Under the pieces are notes generated by a model, which saw only the letters and a list, made by a program, of their open reading frames with translations, had not been told where the DNA came from and did not search any database. 64,000 nucleotides of DNA from Sipunculus nudus. Its lineage: Eukaryota; Annelida; Sipuncula; Golfingiida; Sipunculidae. A program made the translations under genes and the position numbers. The stretch's first letter is position 1. The number at the start of each line of letters is the position of its first letter. The stretch lies in assembly GCA_026874595.1 (NCBI GenBank), contig CM049316.1, forward strand, positions 35,161,339 to 35,225,338. The letters run 5' to 3'. Shown here piece after piece: positions 54,901 to 62,888 of this stretch.

Positions 54901-57900
54901 TTAAGCTTGATGTTAAATAAATAAATAGACCAGTTGATTTTAATTATAAAATTCTATCTAATCAAGACTAACAAAAAGCCTTTTTCATCCCCCCCCCCCA
55001 TATGCACAAACACTGTTTCATTGCATTTGGTGGGGAAGTTCATAGGCTGTAATTTTTATGTCATGTAATTACATTGTTTTGTTTCCATTAGTCACTCTCA
55101 TGTTTGTACAGGATTTGTCCCAAGGCTTTAACCATTTATTTGACATCTATTGTTGAACGCGGGATTTCCGAGTAACTTTTGACCGGCTGTGTAAAAAAAA
55201 AGTTAGAGATAAAATGATTTATCATAAGCGAATAAGTGCCCTGCTCAGGTCACAGAATTGATATATATAAAATAAAGATAGAATATATACGTGAATGTAC
55301 CTTATTCCTAATAACAATATGTGAATCAGATGTGAATATCAATTTCATTAATAAAGAGGAACGTCAGTATCATTCTTTTTTTATCGCTAACATGCGCCTG
55401 TTTGTTATGAAAGTACTGACATGCATGCATACATACATTTATTGACAGGTCTTAAAAGCCAAAGCAACAAATATACAGTGCATTTTGATTTATAAATCGT
55501 CATGGTTATTTTAAAGTAAGAGTTATATCCCTATTCTTTAGCAATCAATCGATACGACCAATACAGCATGCAACGCATTTCGGTTATCGTATCGACGCTG
55601 TGTATCGATTCCTATCAATATATCGATATATTGATACAGCCCTAATAACTACCTCCTTAAAGATCTCAAAAAGAGAAAAAAAGATTGTGAAAATTTGAAA
55701 AAATACAGGTGGCGCCACCAGTTGGCCTGAACTAATGCAACACCTCTTGATCAATATGTATGCCAAAAATCATGACCATCACTGTTGTAGTTAATGAGAT
55801 GTTGCAGTTTGTTTTTATCAAATTTTCCATTATTCTGCGGGGTTATTGGGAGCCCAACAGCTCAAAGGATATGGGAAACAGAGACCTTATTTCAAGTTTC
55901 CATGGAGACTTTTCATAGGTCTCTCACTGTGTCAAGAATGAAGATTCTAGGTCCAGTCTTTACGATTTGTGCCCTGTTAACAGATGTTCACATTTTTAAA
56001 GGTCTCAAAAATAGAGAAAACAATTCATAAAAAAACGAAAAATACAGGTGGCACCACCAGTCTGCAGGAACTGATGGAACATCTCATGATCAATATGTAT
56101 GCCAAAAATCATGACCATCAGTGATGTAGTTAATGAGATATTGAAGTTTTTGTATGAAATTTTTTACTATTCTTGGGGATACTTTGGGGCCCCATAGCTC
56201 AAAGGATATGAGTAACAGAGACCAAATTTCTGGTTTCCAAGGAGATTTTTTATTGACCTCTCAGAATCCCAAGTTACAAGACTCTAGGTCCAGCGGTTAC
56301 GATTTGTGCCTGGTTAATGGACGGACAGGCAGATGACGGACAAAGAGTGATCGCTAGCTAAGCTGACTGAAAGTCACTTGAGCTAAAAATGAAAACTTGG
56401 AATTCTGACAATCTTGACAATGTGTTCAAATCTAAATAGCATCTCGTTTATTACTATTTGGACTGGAAAATGGTCTAACATAAGGGTTATGTCTAGTAAT
56501 GAAGTCAATATAACACTGTTTTGGGAATGGTTCAATAATTTGTCACCAACACCATATGGATTAAATTTATATATCTGTAGTTCTAGTTGTCATGAACCTG
56601 TTTTGCATATTCCCAAGGACATTTTGACTTTAGTTTACTAGATCAAATAGCCATCAAAGTTAAACTGTTAATAACAACAATGGACCCATGGGTCACTGTG
56701 CTCAGCTGAAGATGACCTTGAAGGTAAAAATCTAAATTAATATCAAAAGGTGATAGAGTCTATAAGGAAAAAGTAATATAGGCCATGGCTGGTTGACTTA
56801 ATTAGTTTTAATTGCTGAAGGGGAAGGGGGATTAACAACACTTCTCCATAAACAGGGGGGGGGGGGATTAACAACACTTCTCCAGAAACATACAGGGCAA
56901 ACAAAGCCTGATCTCCAATTCTGCTGAGGCAGGAAAATAATGAACAAATGTTTGTATTAGATCTTCATTATTTTATCTCATCAATTTTTTTTAAAGTTTA
57001 TATTTCTATACATTTCCAATAAAACATATATATCTGAATATTAAAGTTGATTCATAATTTCAAATTCCATTATAATAAATATCAAACCTCTCACATAACA
57101 CCACATCATGCATACAAATGTATTCTATTGTTATACCACAAAAATATATCTTTTAAATTTGTACATTCCCAAGGCAACGGAAATCTTGTGCTTCTAAAGA
57201 AGCTACTGATTTTCCTGCTGCCTGGTTTGACCATTTAAGATACATTTAGACACTAGGTGGTGGGTCGTAGTCTGGCAGCCAACCAAATGCCAGTTAAAAA
57301 ACACTCAACAGGCATCATGGCTCCGCCCATAGCTTCAAGTGCGCTTCAAGTGCACTCAAGTGGTTAATCTTAGTAAAAAATAGTTGAATTTTAATTCCTC
57401 CCTCTTCATTCTCACATCATCGACAGATTCGATTATGACATTACAACTATATTAGGGTATCCATGTATCCATTTGCCAGCAAATCAGAATCCAGCCAGCG
57501 AGGTGCGCATGGAACCTATGTTGTTTCATTTCATTTGAATTACAGCTCACTGGCTGGGCATCCTCCGTGTATTCCTCGCTATGCTGGTACACCGTTTTGT
57601 CTTCCAGCATAGGGTCTCATCTGATTGGACCAAAATTAAGTGCTCCCCTCTGGTATAGCGATTCAGGATATGAGGTCAAAACAAACAGCGCTTACGATAT
57701 AGGTAGTAGGCCTACAGGTAAAGCGCTGTGTAAAGAGCGTATTAAATTTGCAAAACAATAAATAACTTAAAATAATACTTGATTCAGATTTCACGATGTT
57801 AAAGTATGCCTTTATTTATCCATAATTTGCTTCATACTTTATGAATTTATGCATACTGATGGGTTTAATTATAATTTAATTTGTTAAAATCATTTAAAAG

Positions 57901-60900
57901 GAAACTGATTTCTTTAAAAATGCTCCATAAACACAAAATGACATCTCTGGATTACTACTTGAATTAGTTTTTGCAGGAAAGTTTTTTTTTATATTGGAGT
58001 GGAAACAGCATTACAATTAAGGAAATAGAGTGCAAAGAATACCAAATACTGCATAACACTTAGTGGTAGTTAGGGTTCGCGGTTGGGATGGTGATGGAGG
58101 GGAGTTGTTATGAAAATAACTGTAGACCTTTCACAGCAGGGGATCTACCCCCAGAGACTGTAACAAATCAGGAACCCTGGCATAGCTGACTAGTGGGAGT
58201 GGGCTGCTGGATCTGGACAAAGCAAGCGACTACAATAGAGCCTCAAATATAAATTCAATAACTAGCCTTATTTTCAAGCTTTTATTTTTCAAATTTCAGA
58301 ATTAAAATAAATACTCACGTTTACATGTTGTGAAAATTAAATCAACAGTACTTACAGGAAAAAAACGTGCCATGGTCAAAGTTGGGCAAAATTTAAGGTA
58401 CTGATTTTATTTTATGCTAACAACTTAAAGAATTTACAAAATTCAGATCTAATTTTGGGTATACATTTAAATCTTAATTAAGAAAAGTAATATCCCTGGA
58501 AAAAAGTCTCTAGCTTCAAAAATTTTAATGTTACGTGAGTATTTTTTCCTGATTTTTTACAAAGTCCATTATGTTTAGGCCCTTAACTTAAAGAAATTAC
58601 ACTGAAGGGACTTAATATCTGGCATGTATATAAAAAATATATAGGAGAATACTTCTGGTAAATATTAAACAAGTGACCCAGGGGTCATGACGCTCAGCTG
58701 ACCAGGAAGACATTGACAAAAGTAATTTTATCATCTGAAGTCAAATTTGAATGAAATACTTTTTCCAAACTTGACCTTTTGTATAAAATCATCCAATATT
58801 CATTGGGGTACTATGGAGCTCTGTAGCATGAAGGATATGGGTAACAGACACCTATTTTCAGGGATTTCAAGATGACTTTTCAGGGGTCTCCCAGCATGTC
58901 AAAAAATAAAATTCTAGGTCCAGTTATTATGATTTGTGCCCTGTTAACAGATGACCAAATGTTTATTCTGGGGGGTATTTCAAAGCCGCATAGGATGAAG
59001 GATATGGGTAACAGAGATGTAATTTCAGGTGCACAAGGAGACTTTTCAGGGGCCTCCCAGCATATCAAGAAAGGAGATTCTAGGTCAAGTCATTATAATT
59101 TGTGCTCTGTTAACAGATGACCAAATCTTTACTCTGGGGAGTACTTCGGAGCCCCAGAGCATGAAGGATATGGGTAACAGAGACCTAATTTCAGGTTTCC
59201 AAGATGTTTCATGGACCTCCCTGCATGTAAAGAAAGAAGATTCTAGGTCAAGTCATTATGATTTGTGGCCTGTTAACAGATGACCGAATGTTTAAAGGTC
59301 TCAAAAATCAAGAAAAAAATTCTTAAAAAATCAAAATACAGGTGGCACCAGTCTACAGAAACTGATGAAACAAGCCATTATCAATACAAATGTAGACAAT
59401 CATGGTGATCAATGCATTAGTTATTGTATCAATTTTTGCATTATTCTGGGAGGAACTTTCGAGCCTCATAGCTGAAAGGATATCAGTAACAGAGACTTTG
59501 TATCAGGTTTCCATATAGACTTTTTATGAACGTCCTTGCATGTCATGACAGAAGATTCTAGGTCCAGTTGATATGATTTGTGCCCTGTTAACAGATGACC
59601 AAATCTTAAAAGGTTTCAAAAATAGAGAAAAAAAACTTTAAAAAATCGAAAAAATACAGGTGGCGCCACCAGAATGCAGAAACTGATGAAACATTTCATG
59701 ATCAATATCCATGCAAAGAATCATGGTGATCAATATAATAATTGTTCAGATACTTGAGCTTTTGTATCAAATTTTCCATTATTCTGGGGGGTACTTCGGA
59801 GCCCCATAGCTCAGAGGTTATGGGTAACAGAGACCTAATTTCAAGTTTTTAAGGAGACTTTTCATGGGCCTCTCAGCATGTCAAGAGAGAAGATTCTAGG
59901 TCCAGTTGTTACGATTTGTGCCATGTTAACAGATGACCGCATCTTAAAAGGTTTCAAAAATAGAGAAAAAAATTCGTAAAAATAAAAAAAAAATACAGGT
60001 GGCGCCACCATACTGCAGAAACTGATGACATATTCCATGATCAATATCCATGCAAAGAATCATGGTGATCACTGCAATAGTTGTTTAGATACTTGAGCTT
60101 TTGTATCAAATTTTCCATTATTCTGGGGGGTACTTCGGAGCCCCATAGCTCAAAGGTTATGGGTAACAGAGACCTAATTTCAGGTTTCCAAAGAGACTTT
60201 TTATGGGCCTCCCTGCATGTCAAGAGAGAAGATTCTAGGTGTAGTCGTTACGATTTGTGCCCTGTTAACAGATGGCCACATCTTCAAAAGTCTCGAAAAA
60301 AGAGAAAAAAAATTCGTAAAAATTTGAAAAAAATAGAGGTGGCGCACCCTCTCTGCAGAAACTGATGGAACATCTCACAATCAATATGTATGCCAAAAAT
60401 CATGACCATCAGTCAAGTATTTAATGAGATATTGAAGTTTTCGTATGAAATTTTTTACTTTTCTTGGGGGTAATTTGGGGCTCCATAGCTCAAAGAATAT
60501 GGGTAACAGAGACCTAATTTCTGGTTTCCATGGAGACTTTTCATAGGTCTCTCAGTGTGTTGAGAATGAAGATTCTAGGTCCATTCGTTATGATTTGTGC
60601 CACGTTAACAGATGACAGCATCCTTAAAGGTCTCATAAATAGAGGAAAAAAATCGTAAAAAATCGAACAATACAGGTGGCGCCACAAGTCTGCAGGAACT
60701 GATGGAACATCTCATGATCAACATGTATGCCAAAAATCATGACCATCAGTGATGTAGTTATTGAGATATTGAAGTTTTTGTATGAAATTTTTGATTACTC
60801 TAAGGGGGGGGGGGGTACTTAAGGGCCCCATAGCTCGAAGGATATGGTTAACAGAGACCTAATTTCTGGTTTCCAAGGATATTTTTCATGGACCTCACAG

Positions 60901-62308
60901 TGTGTCAAGAATTAAGATTCTAGGTCCAGTCTTTATGATTTGTGCTTTGTTAACAGATGTTTACATTTTGAAAGGTCTCAAAAATAGAGAAAAAAATTTG
61001 TAAAAAATTGAACGATACAGGTGGCGCCACCAGTCTGCAGGAAGTGATGGAACATCTCACAATCAATATGTATGCCAAAAATCATGACCATCAGTCAAGT
61101 ATTTAATGAGATATTGAAGTTTTTGTATGAATTTTTTTACTTTTCTGGGGGGTAGTTTGGGGCCCCATAGCTGGAAGGATATGGGTAACAGAGACCTAAT
61201 TTCTGGTTTCCATGGAGACTTTTCATAGCTCTCTCAGTGTGTCGAGAATGAAGATTCTAAGTCCAGTCTTTACGATTTGTGCCTTGTTAACAGATGTTCA
61301 CATTTTTAAAGGTCTCAAAAATAGAGAAAAAAATTCGTAAAAAATCGAAAAATACAGGTGGCGCCACCAGTCTTCAGGAACTGATGGAACCTCTCATGAT
61401 CAATATGTATGCCAAAAATCATGACCATCAGTCAAGTAGTTAATGAGATATTGAAGTTTTTGTATGAAATTTTGGACTTTTCTGGGGGGTACTTCGGAGC
61501 CCCATAGCTCAGAGGTTATGGGTAACAGAGACCTAATTTCAGGTTTCCAAGGAGATTTTTCATGGTACTCCCTGGATGTCAAGTTAGAAGATTCCAGGTC
61601 CAGTGGTTACGATTTGTGCGTGGTTAACGGACAGACGGACAGACGGACAGACAGACAGACAGACAGACTACGGACAAAGAGTGATCGCTATAGCTCAGAT
61701 GACTTTAAGTCAGCTGAGCTAAAAAAACAGGTAAGTGGCTTTTATGTTAGGCAGTCCATAAGTGTGATAATAGGTTTTTAATGGATATTTGAGGTTTTTC
61801 CTTAATTTCTTGAAGGAACCAATTCATATGCAGTGGCCCAGTTTTTGGTTTCGGTAGGAGATTTCAGGGACATCTAACACTCTGCCGAATTTTGGATTTG
61901 TAGGTTTAATTGTTTCAAAATGTACCAGTCTAACTGTCGGATGACAGACAATGAACCATGACTATAGCTCAGATGACTTATAGTCAGCTGAGCTTAAAAC
62001 AATTGATTATAACAATGTTATCACAATTGAGAAAATTACAAAAGTCCTCTCACAATTATAATTTTTACGAGAGATATGCAAGGGGAAAAATATTTACTGA
62101 AATGATCCGACAAGGGGAGTTTTTACAAGTAGTATAGAAAAAGAAAAATATTTACGGAAGTGATCCCAATCCTCTGGTAAAAGCTGAAACTCAAATTTGT
62201 CAGGAATGCCATCACTGAAGACTGGTTTTGCTTCAGGTTCAAAACCTCCTCCAATCAGTCCTCCTCCCCATTCACGGATATAGATATAGCCATCATAATC
62301 CCGAACAA
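30555..62308 (-). CDS. PDPR: PDPR, pyruvate dehydrogenase phosphatase regulatory subunit (3' part)
   Basis: Eleven coding exons on the minus strand, two of them alternatives, give about 597-599 residues to a TAA stop; the full vertebrate protein is about 880, so the N-terminal FAD-binding part lies beyond the right edge. The end of the FAD-oxidoreductase domain is present (YFVAAGMNSGGIALAGGIGK), then the central FAO domain (RTS...GYERP; FELVKAEYWACREGVAVIDM), the folate-binding GCV_T domain (YTALNVIGPRSPELLSEL; GYFALRALRIEKFFAYWG) and its C-terminal domain (DLWPWGGEPIYRNGKYAG). The matrix protein, a relative of dimethylglycine dehydrogenase, reduces the Mg2+ sensitivity of the phosphatase that reactivates pyruvate dehydrogenase. 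Orthology rests on exon-by-exon similarity to vertebrate PDPR rather than to the dehydrogenases. The introns hold at least ten transposable elements. Confidence 0.95.
30957..31748 (-). other. PDPR: PDPR intron
   Basis: AT-rich intron between the last two exons; no bounded element was seen. Confidence 0.75.
31749..31928 (-). CDS. PDPR: PDPR exon, GCV_T domain end
   Basis: Acceptor CATATTTCAG, donor TATGAG|GTAGGC, 180 nt in phase 0. Encodes YALHVYDSLMSVGKNYGIRN, VGYFALRALRIEKFFAYWGL and ELCPQTTPLECGRDFRVRYE, one of the most conserved blocks in the gene. Confidence 0.96.
31929..32659 (-). other. PDPR: PDPR intron
   Basis: Contains a C-run at about 32109-32123 and otherwise plain AT-rich sequence. 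Confidence 0.75.
32660..32749 (-). CDS. PDPR: PDPR exon, 30 residues
   Basis: Acceptor GCTCTTGCAG, donor TCTGAG|GTAGGT, phase 0 both sides. Encodes RMDVGQASSIKAMRLTHSGE and DGWMLYIPSE, matching the vertebrate VGYA..IR.MS.THTGEPGF.LYIP block. Confidence 0.94.
32810..35341. mobile_element. GGTTCTCAGGCAC MITE split by a family A element
   Basis: The left fragment TTAGGCCAAAAAAA (32810-32823) and the right fragment from 35041 (AAGGCTCTCAGGCACCACCC ... TTTTGCCTTAG) together rebuild an element like the intact one at 41801-42133, in opposite orientation for the body. The family A element at 32825-35036 sits in the A-run of its left inverted repeat. Confidence 0.6.
32825..35036 (-). mobile_element. 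Family A element with internal duplication
   Basis: Starts AACAAGGGATCCATGGGTCA and ends ACTATAGCTCAGATGACT ... AGCTGAGCTAA. An internal block of about 610 bp is repeated (the segment starting GCACTGAATGACCTACAGTC at 33649 recurs at 34260). Long G-runs lie at 33537-33557. The same internal repetition occurs in the 10539-16508 copy. Confidence 0.75.
35342..36719 (-). other. PDPR: PDPR intron remainder
   Basis: No exon or repeat boundary was recognised. Confidence 0.6.
36720..36927 (-). CDS. PDPR: PDPR exon, GCV_T domain start
   Basis: Acceptor GGATTTTTTTCAG, donor TTCAAG|GTTTGG. Encodes YFMIGPTAQQTRAFCWLEEH, LPADGSVQLSDVTSMYTALN and VIGPRSPELLSELTDLSLTK. The YTALN.IGPR core is diagnostic for the PDPR/dimethylglycine dehydrogenase family. 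Confidence 0.95.
36928..38038 (-). other. PDPR: PDPR GC-AG intron
   Basis: On the minus strand it starts GCAAGATT and ends TTTTTTTCAG. It holds a tRNA-like SINE head at 37850-37916 and AT-rich palindromic sequence around 37020-37140. Confidence 0.85.
37850..37916 (-). mobile_element. tRNA-derived SINE head or tRNA relic
   Basis: On the minus strand TTGTGGTTAAGGTGTTGG resembles box A with the D-loop, and GGTTCGAATCCTGTC is a perfect box B, about 50 bp apart with a long variable-arm-like spacer, as in tRNA-Ser/Leu types. Arm pairing is too poor to call a functional tRNA. Confidence 0.55.
38039..38187 (-). CDS. PDPR: PDPR exon ending at a GC donor
   Basis: Acceptor TATATTTTCAG, phase 0. Encodes SAGTEVVDFLQYVCSNEMDQ, PVGSVIHTGMQNHHGGFEND and CSFVRVADN. 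The exon ends AACAG followed by GCAAGA, a GC donor with otherwise perfect consensus; joining to GTATTTC at 36927 restores N-R-Y-F in frame. Confidence 0.93.
38270..39960. repeat. About 45-bp degenerate minisatellite, interrupted
   Basis: Units of the type GAAATATACAACAGACATAG plus TGCATGAAATCTACAACCTA occur before 38318 and again after 39795, with more diverged units to about 39960. The element at 38318-39790 is inserted between units, so the flanking 45-bp identity should not be read as a target duplication. Confidence 0.6.
38318..39790 (+). mobile_element. Family B-type element carrying the GACCTT satellite
   Basis: Starts AACTAGGGACCCAGGGGCCT...CTCAGCTGAA and ends GACTTACAGTCAGCTTGGCTAA. 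The middle (38390-39260) holds diverged units with GTGACCTTGACCTTTGACC. The tail shares the CAAAGGATATAGGTAACAG and AGGTTTCCAAGGAGATTTTT blocks with 58668-61722. Non-coding. Confidence 0.65.
40444..40583 (-). CDS. PDPR: PDPR exon, central FAO domain
   Basis: Acceptor CTCTTTTTTCAG, donor CTCAGG|GTTAGT. Encodes ELYYDVPTKPTYGKPPWFEL, then VKAEYWACREGVAVIDMSTF and TKFELR, matching the vertebrate AV.VIDMSSFTKFE block. Confidence 0.93.
41030..41191 (-). CDS. PDPR: PDPR alternative exon 4b
   Basis: Acceptor ATTTTGGTCAAG, donor AAAGATG|GTAATA, 162 nt, phase 1 in and out. Encodes LQHIIGPRVQEAFYRTGRNL, RTSPLFSRQEGNGAVFGQLM and GYERPLWYHEVKD. Roughly 40% identical to exon 4a, with TGR.LRTS and MGYERP shared. 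A second in-frame-looking AG 8 nt further in would break the phase, so the upstream acceptor is preferred. Confidence 0.85.
41801..42133. mobile_element. Intact MITE with about 36-bp inverted repeats
   Basis: The left end TTAGGCCAAAATAAAAAAAG then GTATGGTTCTCAGGCAC is mirrored by the right end GTGCCTGAGAACCATACC ... GGCCTAA. 333 bp, non-coding; a TA or TTA target is likely. A disrupted copy lies at 32810-35341. Confidence 0.8.
42389..42846. mobile_element. TTAA-flanked MITE, related copy
   Basis: Flanked by TTAA at 42385-42388 and 42847-42850. The right end, reversed, AGGGGCCTAATCACCTAT, is nearly identical to the left end of the 255-697 element; the left end AGGTGCCCACTC is diverged. Confidence 0.65.
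43754..44210 (-). pseudogene. Relic of a LINE reverse-transcriptase C terminus
   Basis: On the minus strand successive frames read IDNKLRWSDNTDALCKKGSQ, LKRFHIDKKILTLFYTFVV, ICWWNNLSVAKKERLERTRK and finally RDSFMPSAVCLFN. This is the order seen at the end of animal non-LTR reverse-transcriptase ORFs (W..NTDAL.KKG.QR, LTLFY, ICW..NLS, F.PSA..L.N). Frameshifts and stops separate the blocks, so it is dead. The clade (L2/CR1-like or other) was not determined. It lies in the intron between exons 4a and 4b. Confidence 0.7.
44211..46137 (-). other. PDPR: PDPR intron between exons 4a and 4b, right part
   Basis: AT-rich; may include further decayed LINE sequence, but nothing could be recognised. No third copy of the alternative exon was seen here or at 41192-43753. 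Confidence 0.5.
46138..46293 (-). CDS. PDPR: PDPR alternative exon 4a
   Basis: Acceptor TTTTTCATCAAG, donor CTCTTGG|GTAACC, 156 nt, phase 1 in and out. Encodes MQAAMEHPDKCYDTGRCLRT, STLYSRLEDTATFFQSMGYE and RPAWFNNKALL. Vertebrate PDPR has a single corresponding segment (TGRQLRTSPLYDRL...GFERP). A homologous exon lies at 41030-41191. Both sides fit upstream 48060 and downstream 40583 equally well, which argues for mutually exclusive use. Confidence 0.85.
46372..47743. mobile_element. Family C tandem-repeat element, copy 1
   Basis: Left end GGGCAGTCAACAAATGACTA followed by TATCCGCCAAATCACAGAG; right end CTCTGTTTTGGCGGATACAG, so the ends are inverted (TATCCGCCAAA). The interior has about seven degenerate units of roughly 130-180 bp, each with a GGTGGCACCACC-type palindrome, an ACATG-CAAAATTTCAGGC block and a GAGATATGAG-like block. 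Non-coding, with many spurious short frames. Confidence 0.65.
47744..48059 (-). other. PDPR: PDPR intron remainder
   Basis: Nothing recognised between the family C element and the exon at 48060. Confidence 0.6.
48060..48252 (-). CDS. PDPR: PDPR exon, C-terminal FAD-binding motif
   Basis: Acceptor CACCATCAG, donor TTGG|GTAAGT, 193 nt, phase 0 in and 1 out. Encodes VNNYFVAAGMNSGGIALAGG, IGKLMAEWIIHGEPLDDAWS and IDIRRFVRMHNNKKFLKDRV. AGMNS.G...GG.GK is the family's C-terminal FAD contact. It donates in phase 1 to either alternative exon. Confidence 0.95.
48714..49419. mobile_element. TTAA-flanked MITE, copy 2
   Basis: Flanked by TTAA at 48710-48713 and 49420-49423; termini AGGGACATAATCAGGAGC and, reversed, AGGGACCTAAGCTAC. 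It shares long interior similarity, in reverse, with 255-697, including the GTCAATCAGG...CTGATTGAC inverted repeat at about 49195-49222. It sits in the PDPR intron between 48252 and 49502, 80 bp from the exon at 49502. Confidence 0.75.
49502..49626 (-). CDS. PDPR: PDPR exon with cysteine motif
   Basis: Acceptor GTATTTACAG, donor CCAGAG|GTAGGG. Encodes ILEQLLHRMPAFEEAEVRQL, then VNGPESFTTDGRCIVGEAPE, close to the vertebrate segment with PETFTPD.RCIMGESP. The intron before it is 12.5 kb and filled with nested repeats. Confidence 0.93.
49895..51055. mobile_element. Family C tandem-repeat element, copy 2
   Basis: Left end GGGTAGTCAACAAGCTACTA followed by TGTATCCGCCAAAATCAGAG; right end CTTTTGGCAGATAC. 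The interior has three units of about 272 bp (GGATGTCTGCAG at about 50007, 50284 and 50554), each made of two related halves with GGTGGCGCCACCTG or GGTGGCACCACC palindromes and CAGACAAACAGACAGACACT. Confidence 0.65.
51081..53786 (+). mobile_element. Inner family B-type element with GACCTT array
   Basis: Starts AACAAGTGACCCAGGGGTCA and ends in the GGCCGGCCGG/GGACGGAC tract followed by CATGACTGAAAGTCAGCTGAGCTAA. Flanking B-unit sequence on both sides (CAGTCTACAGAAACTAAT before; GGCCAATATCCATGCAAAGA after) joins into an uninterrupted unit, showing an insertion with no long target duplication. It contains the GACCTT satellite and a different roughly 100-bp repeat at 51830-52090. Confidence 0.65.
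52560..53520. repeat. Satellite with TGACCTTGACCTTTGACC motif
   Basis: Units of about 130-145 bp, each starting near GTGACCTTGACCTTTGACCT (clear at 52998, 53138, 53271, 53417) and continuing CTCAAAATCAATAGG, TTCTTCCCCTGTTGGTAGGT and GAAAGATGGAAGGTTTGGGA. More diverged copies fill 38390-39260. Each clear unit contains three direct TGACCT-type half-sites spaced 0 and 1. Confidence 0.8.
54707..55644. mobile_element. hAT-type MITE with perfect 8-bp duplication
   Basis: Termini TAGGGCTGTG and, reversed, TAGGGCTGTATCAATA. ATAACTAC flanks both sides (54699-54706 and 55645-55652). The subterminal regions are rich in TATCGATA, CGATACG and GTATCG motifs. 938 bp, no transposase frame. It interrupts a family B unit that continues on both sides. 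Confidence 0.85.
57240..57770. other. Less AT-rich single-copy-looking block
   Basis: Contains short direct repeats (CAAGTGCGCTTCAAGTGCAC) and a higher CG content than its surroundings. No conserved frame was recognised; the 64-codon frame at 57567-57761 shows no family features. Confidence 0.35.
58668..61722 (+). mobile_element. Family B element with long 345-bp unit array
   Basis: Starts AACAAGTGACCCAGGGGTCA and ends in a GACGGACAGACGGACAGACA tract followed by CTATAGCTCAGATGACTT ... AGTCAGCTGAGCTAA. About eight tandem units of roughly 330-350 bp lie between, the first two shortened to about 140 bp. Each unit has GGTACTTCGGAGCCCCATAG, ATGGGTAACAGAGACCTAAT, AGATTCTAGGTCCAGT, GTTAACAGATGACC and GGTGGCGCCACC. 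The many 60-90-codon frames here are repeat-derived. Confidence 0.8.
62156..62308 (-). CDS. PDPR: PDPR exon, FAD-oxidoreductase domain
   Basis: Acceptor TTTATTTACAG, donor CACTTCC|GTAAAT, phase 1 in and out. Encodes VRDYDGYIYIREWGGGLIGG, then GFEPEAKPVFSDGIPDKFEF and QLLPEDWDHF. This is the first visible coding exon; the previous one lies beyond 64000. Confidence 0.93.
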
Positions 62309-62888
62309 CTGTAAATAAACAATTTGTATATAATTAACTTACAAAAAAACTTCTCACTTCCATGTTTATTATACAAATACAAAATACAAATTCTAGCAAA
62401 TATTCAATTATTTTTATTTTAAAAAAAAACGCATTTACCTTATTTATTCCAATTTGGTGATCCCTCTTATTTCTCGACCCCAAAAAATATTTTGAAAGCA
62501 TAATTTCTAAAATGACTCTAATTTCGCGTCTGTCGACGATGTTTTCTGTCGACGATGTTAAGGTGTAATGCCTCCGTCTCTCACGGGCACCGCAGTTTGT
62601 ATCTGACTAGATTCTTATTACACTGAGCATCCACATCAAACTTGTTTGCGATAAAATTTTTGAAGATACAAAGATGCGTTTTTCATAATATATAAACATG
62701 ATAAAGCATTCAAGTTCCAAATGGGTGTCCGTGACGAAGCAAACTTGTGTACCATTCCTGGTACGCACGTGTCTCGTGTGCGATTCACGTGGGATAATTA
62801 GCAATAATATTTACCAAGTACTGGGAAACACGCGTGGTGGAACAACTGTGACGCAATTGGACCGGTCATCTTAGTTATGTTTAAACGA
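62309..62888 (-). other. PDPR: PDPR intron, part
   Basis: No exon was recognised. A 14-bp direct repeat CTGTCGACGATGTT occurs at about 62530 and 62547. Confidence 0.5.

Larger units (their letters stand above)
49701..56386 (+). mobile_element. Outer family B element with nested insertions
   Basis: Starts AACAAGTGACCCATGGGTCA and ends CTAGCTAAGCTGACTG ... CACTTGAGCTAA after a GGACGGAC tract. Its body is an array of units of about 345 bp (CTCAAAGGATATGGGTAACA, then GAAGATTCTAGGTCCAGTC, GATTTGTGCCCTGTTAACAG, CAGGTGGCGCCACCAGTCTG). It is interrupted by a family C element (49895-51055), a second B element (51081-53786) and an hAT MITE (54707-55644). The B unit resumes correctly after each insert. 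Confidence 0.65.
56676..61997 (-). mobile_element. Family A element interrupted by a family B element
   Basis: The left terminus is ACAACAATGGACCCATGGGTCA...CTCAGCTGAA and the right terminus ACTATAGCTCAGATGACT ... CAGCTGAGCTTAA. Typical A body is clear at 58228-58667 and 61723-61997, split by 58668-61722 exactly where other A copies read GGTAAATATGA...ACAGATGAGTGG. Part of 56730-58070 does not match other A copies and may be further inserts. Confidence 0.55.

Noticed and set aside
58872-61781. Many 60-105-codon frames containing MGNRDLISGFQGDFSW-like peptides
   Set aside because: All are translations of one 345-bp satellite unit, shift frame from copy to copy, and have no independent support.
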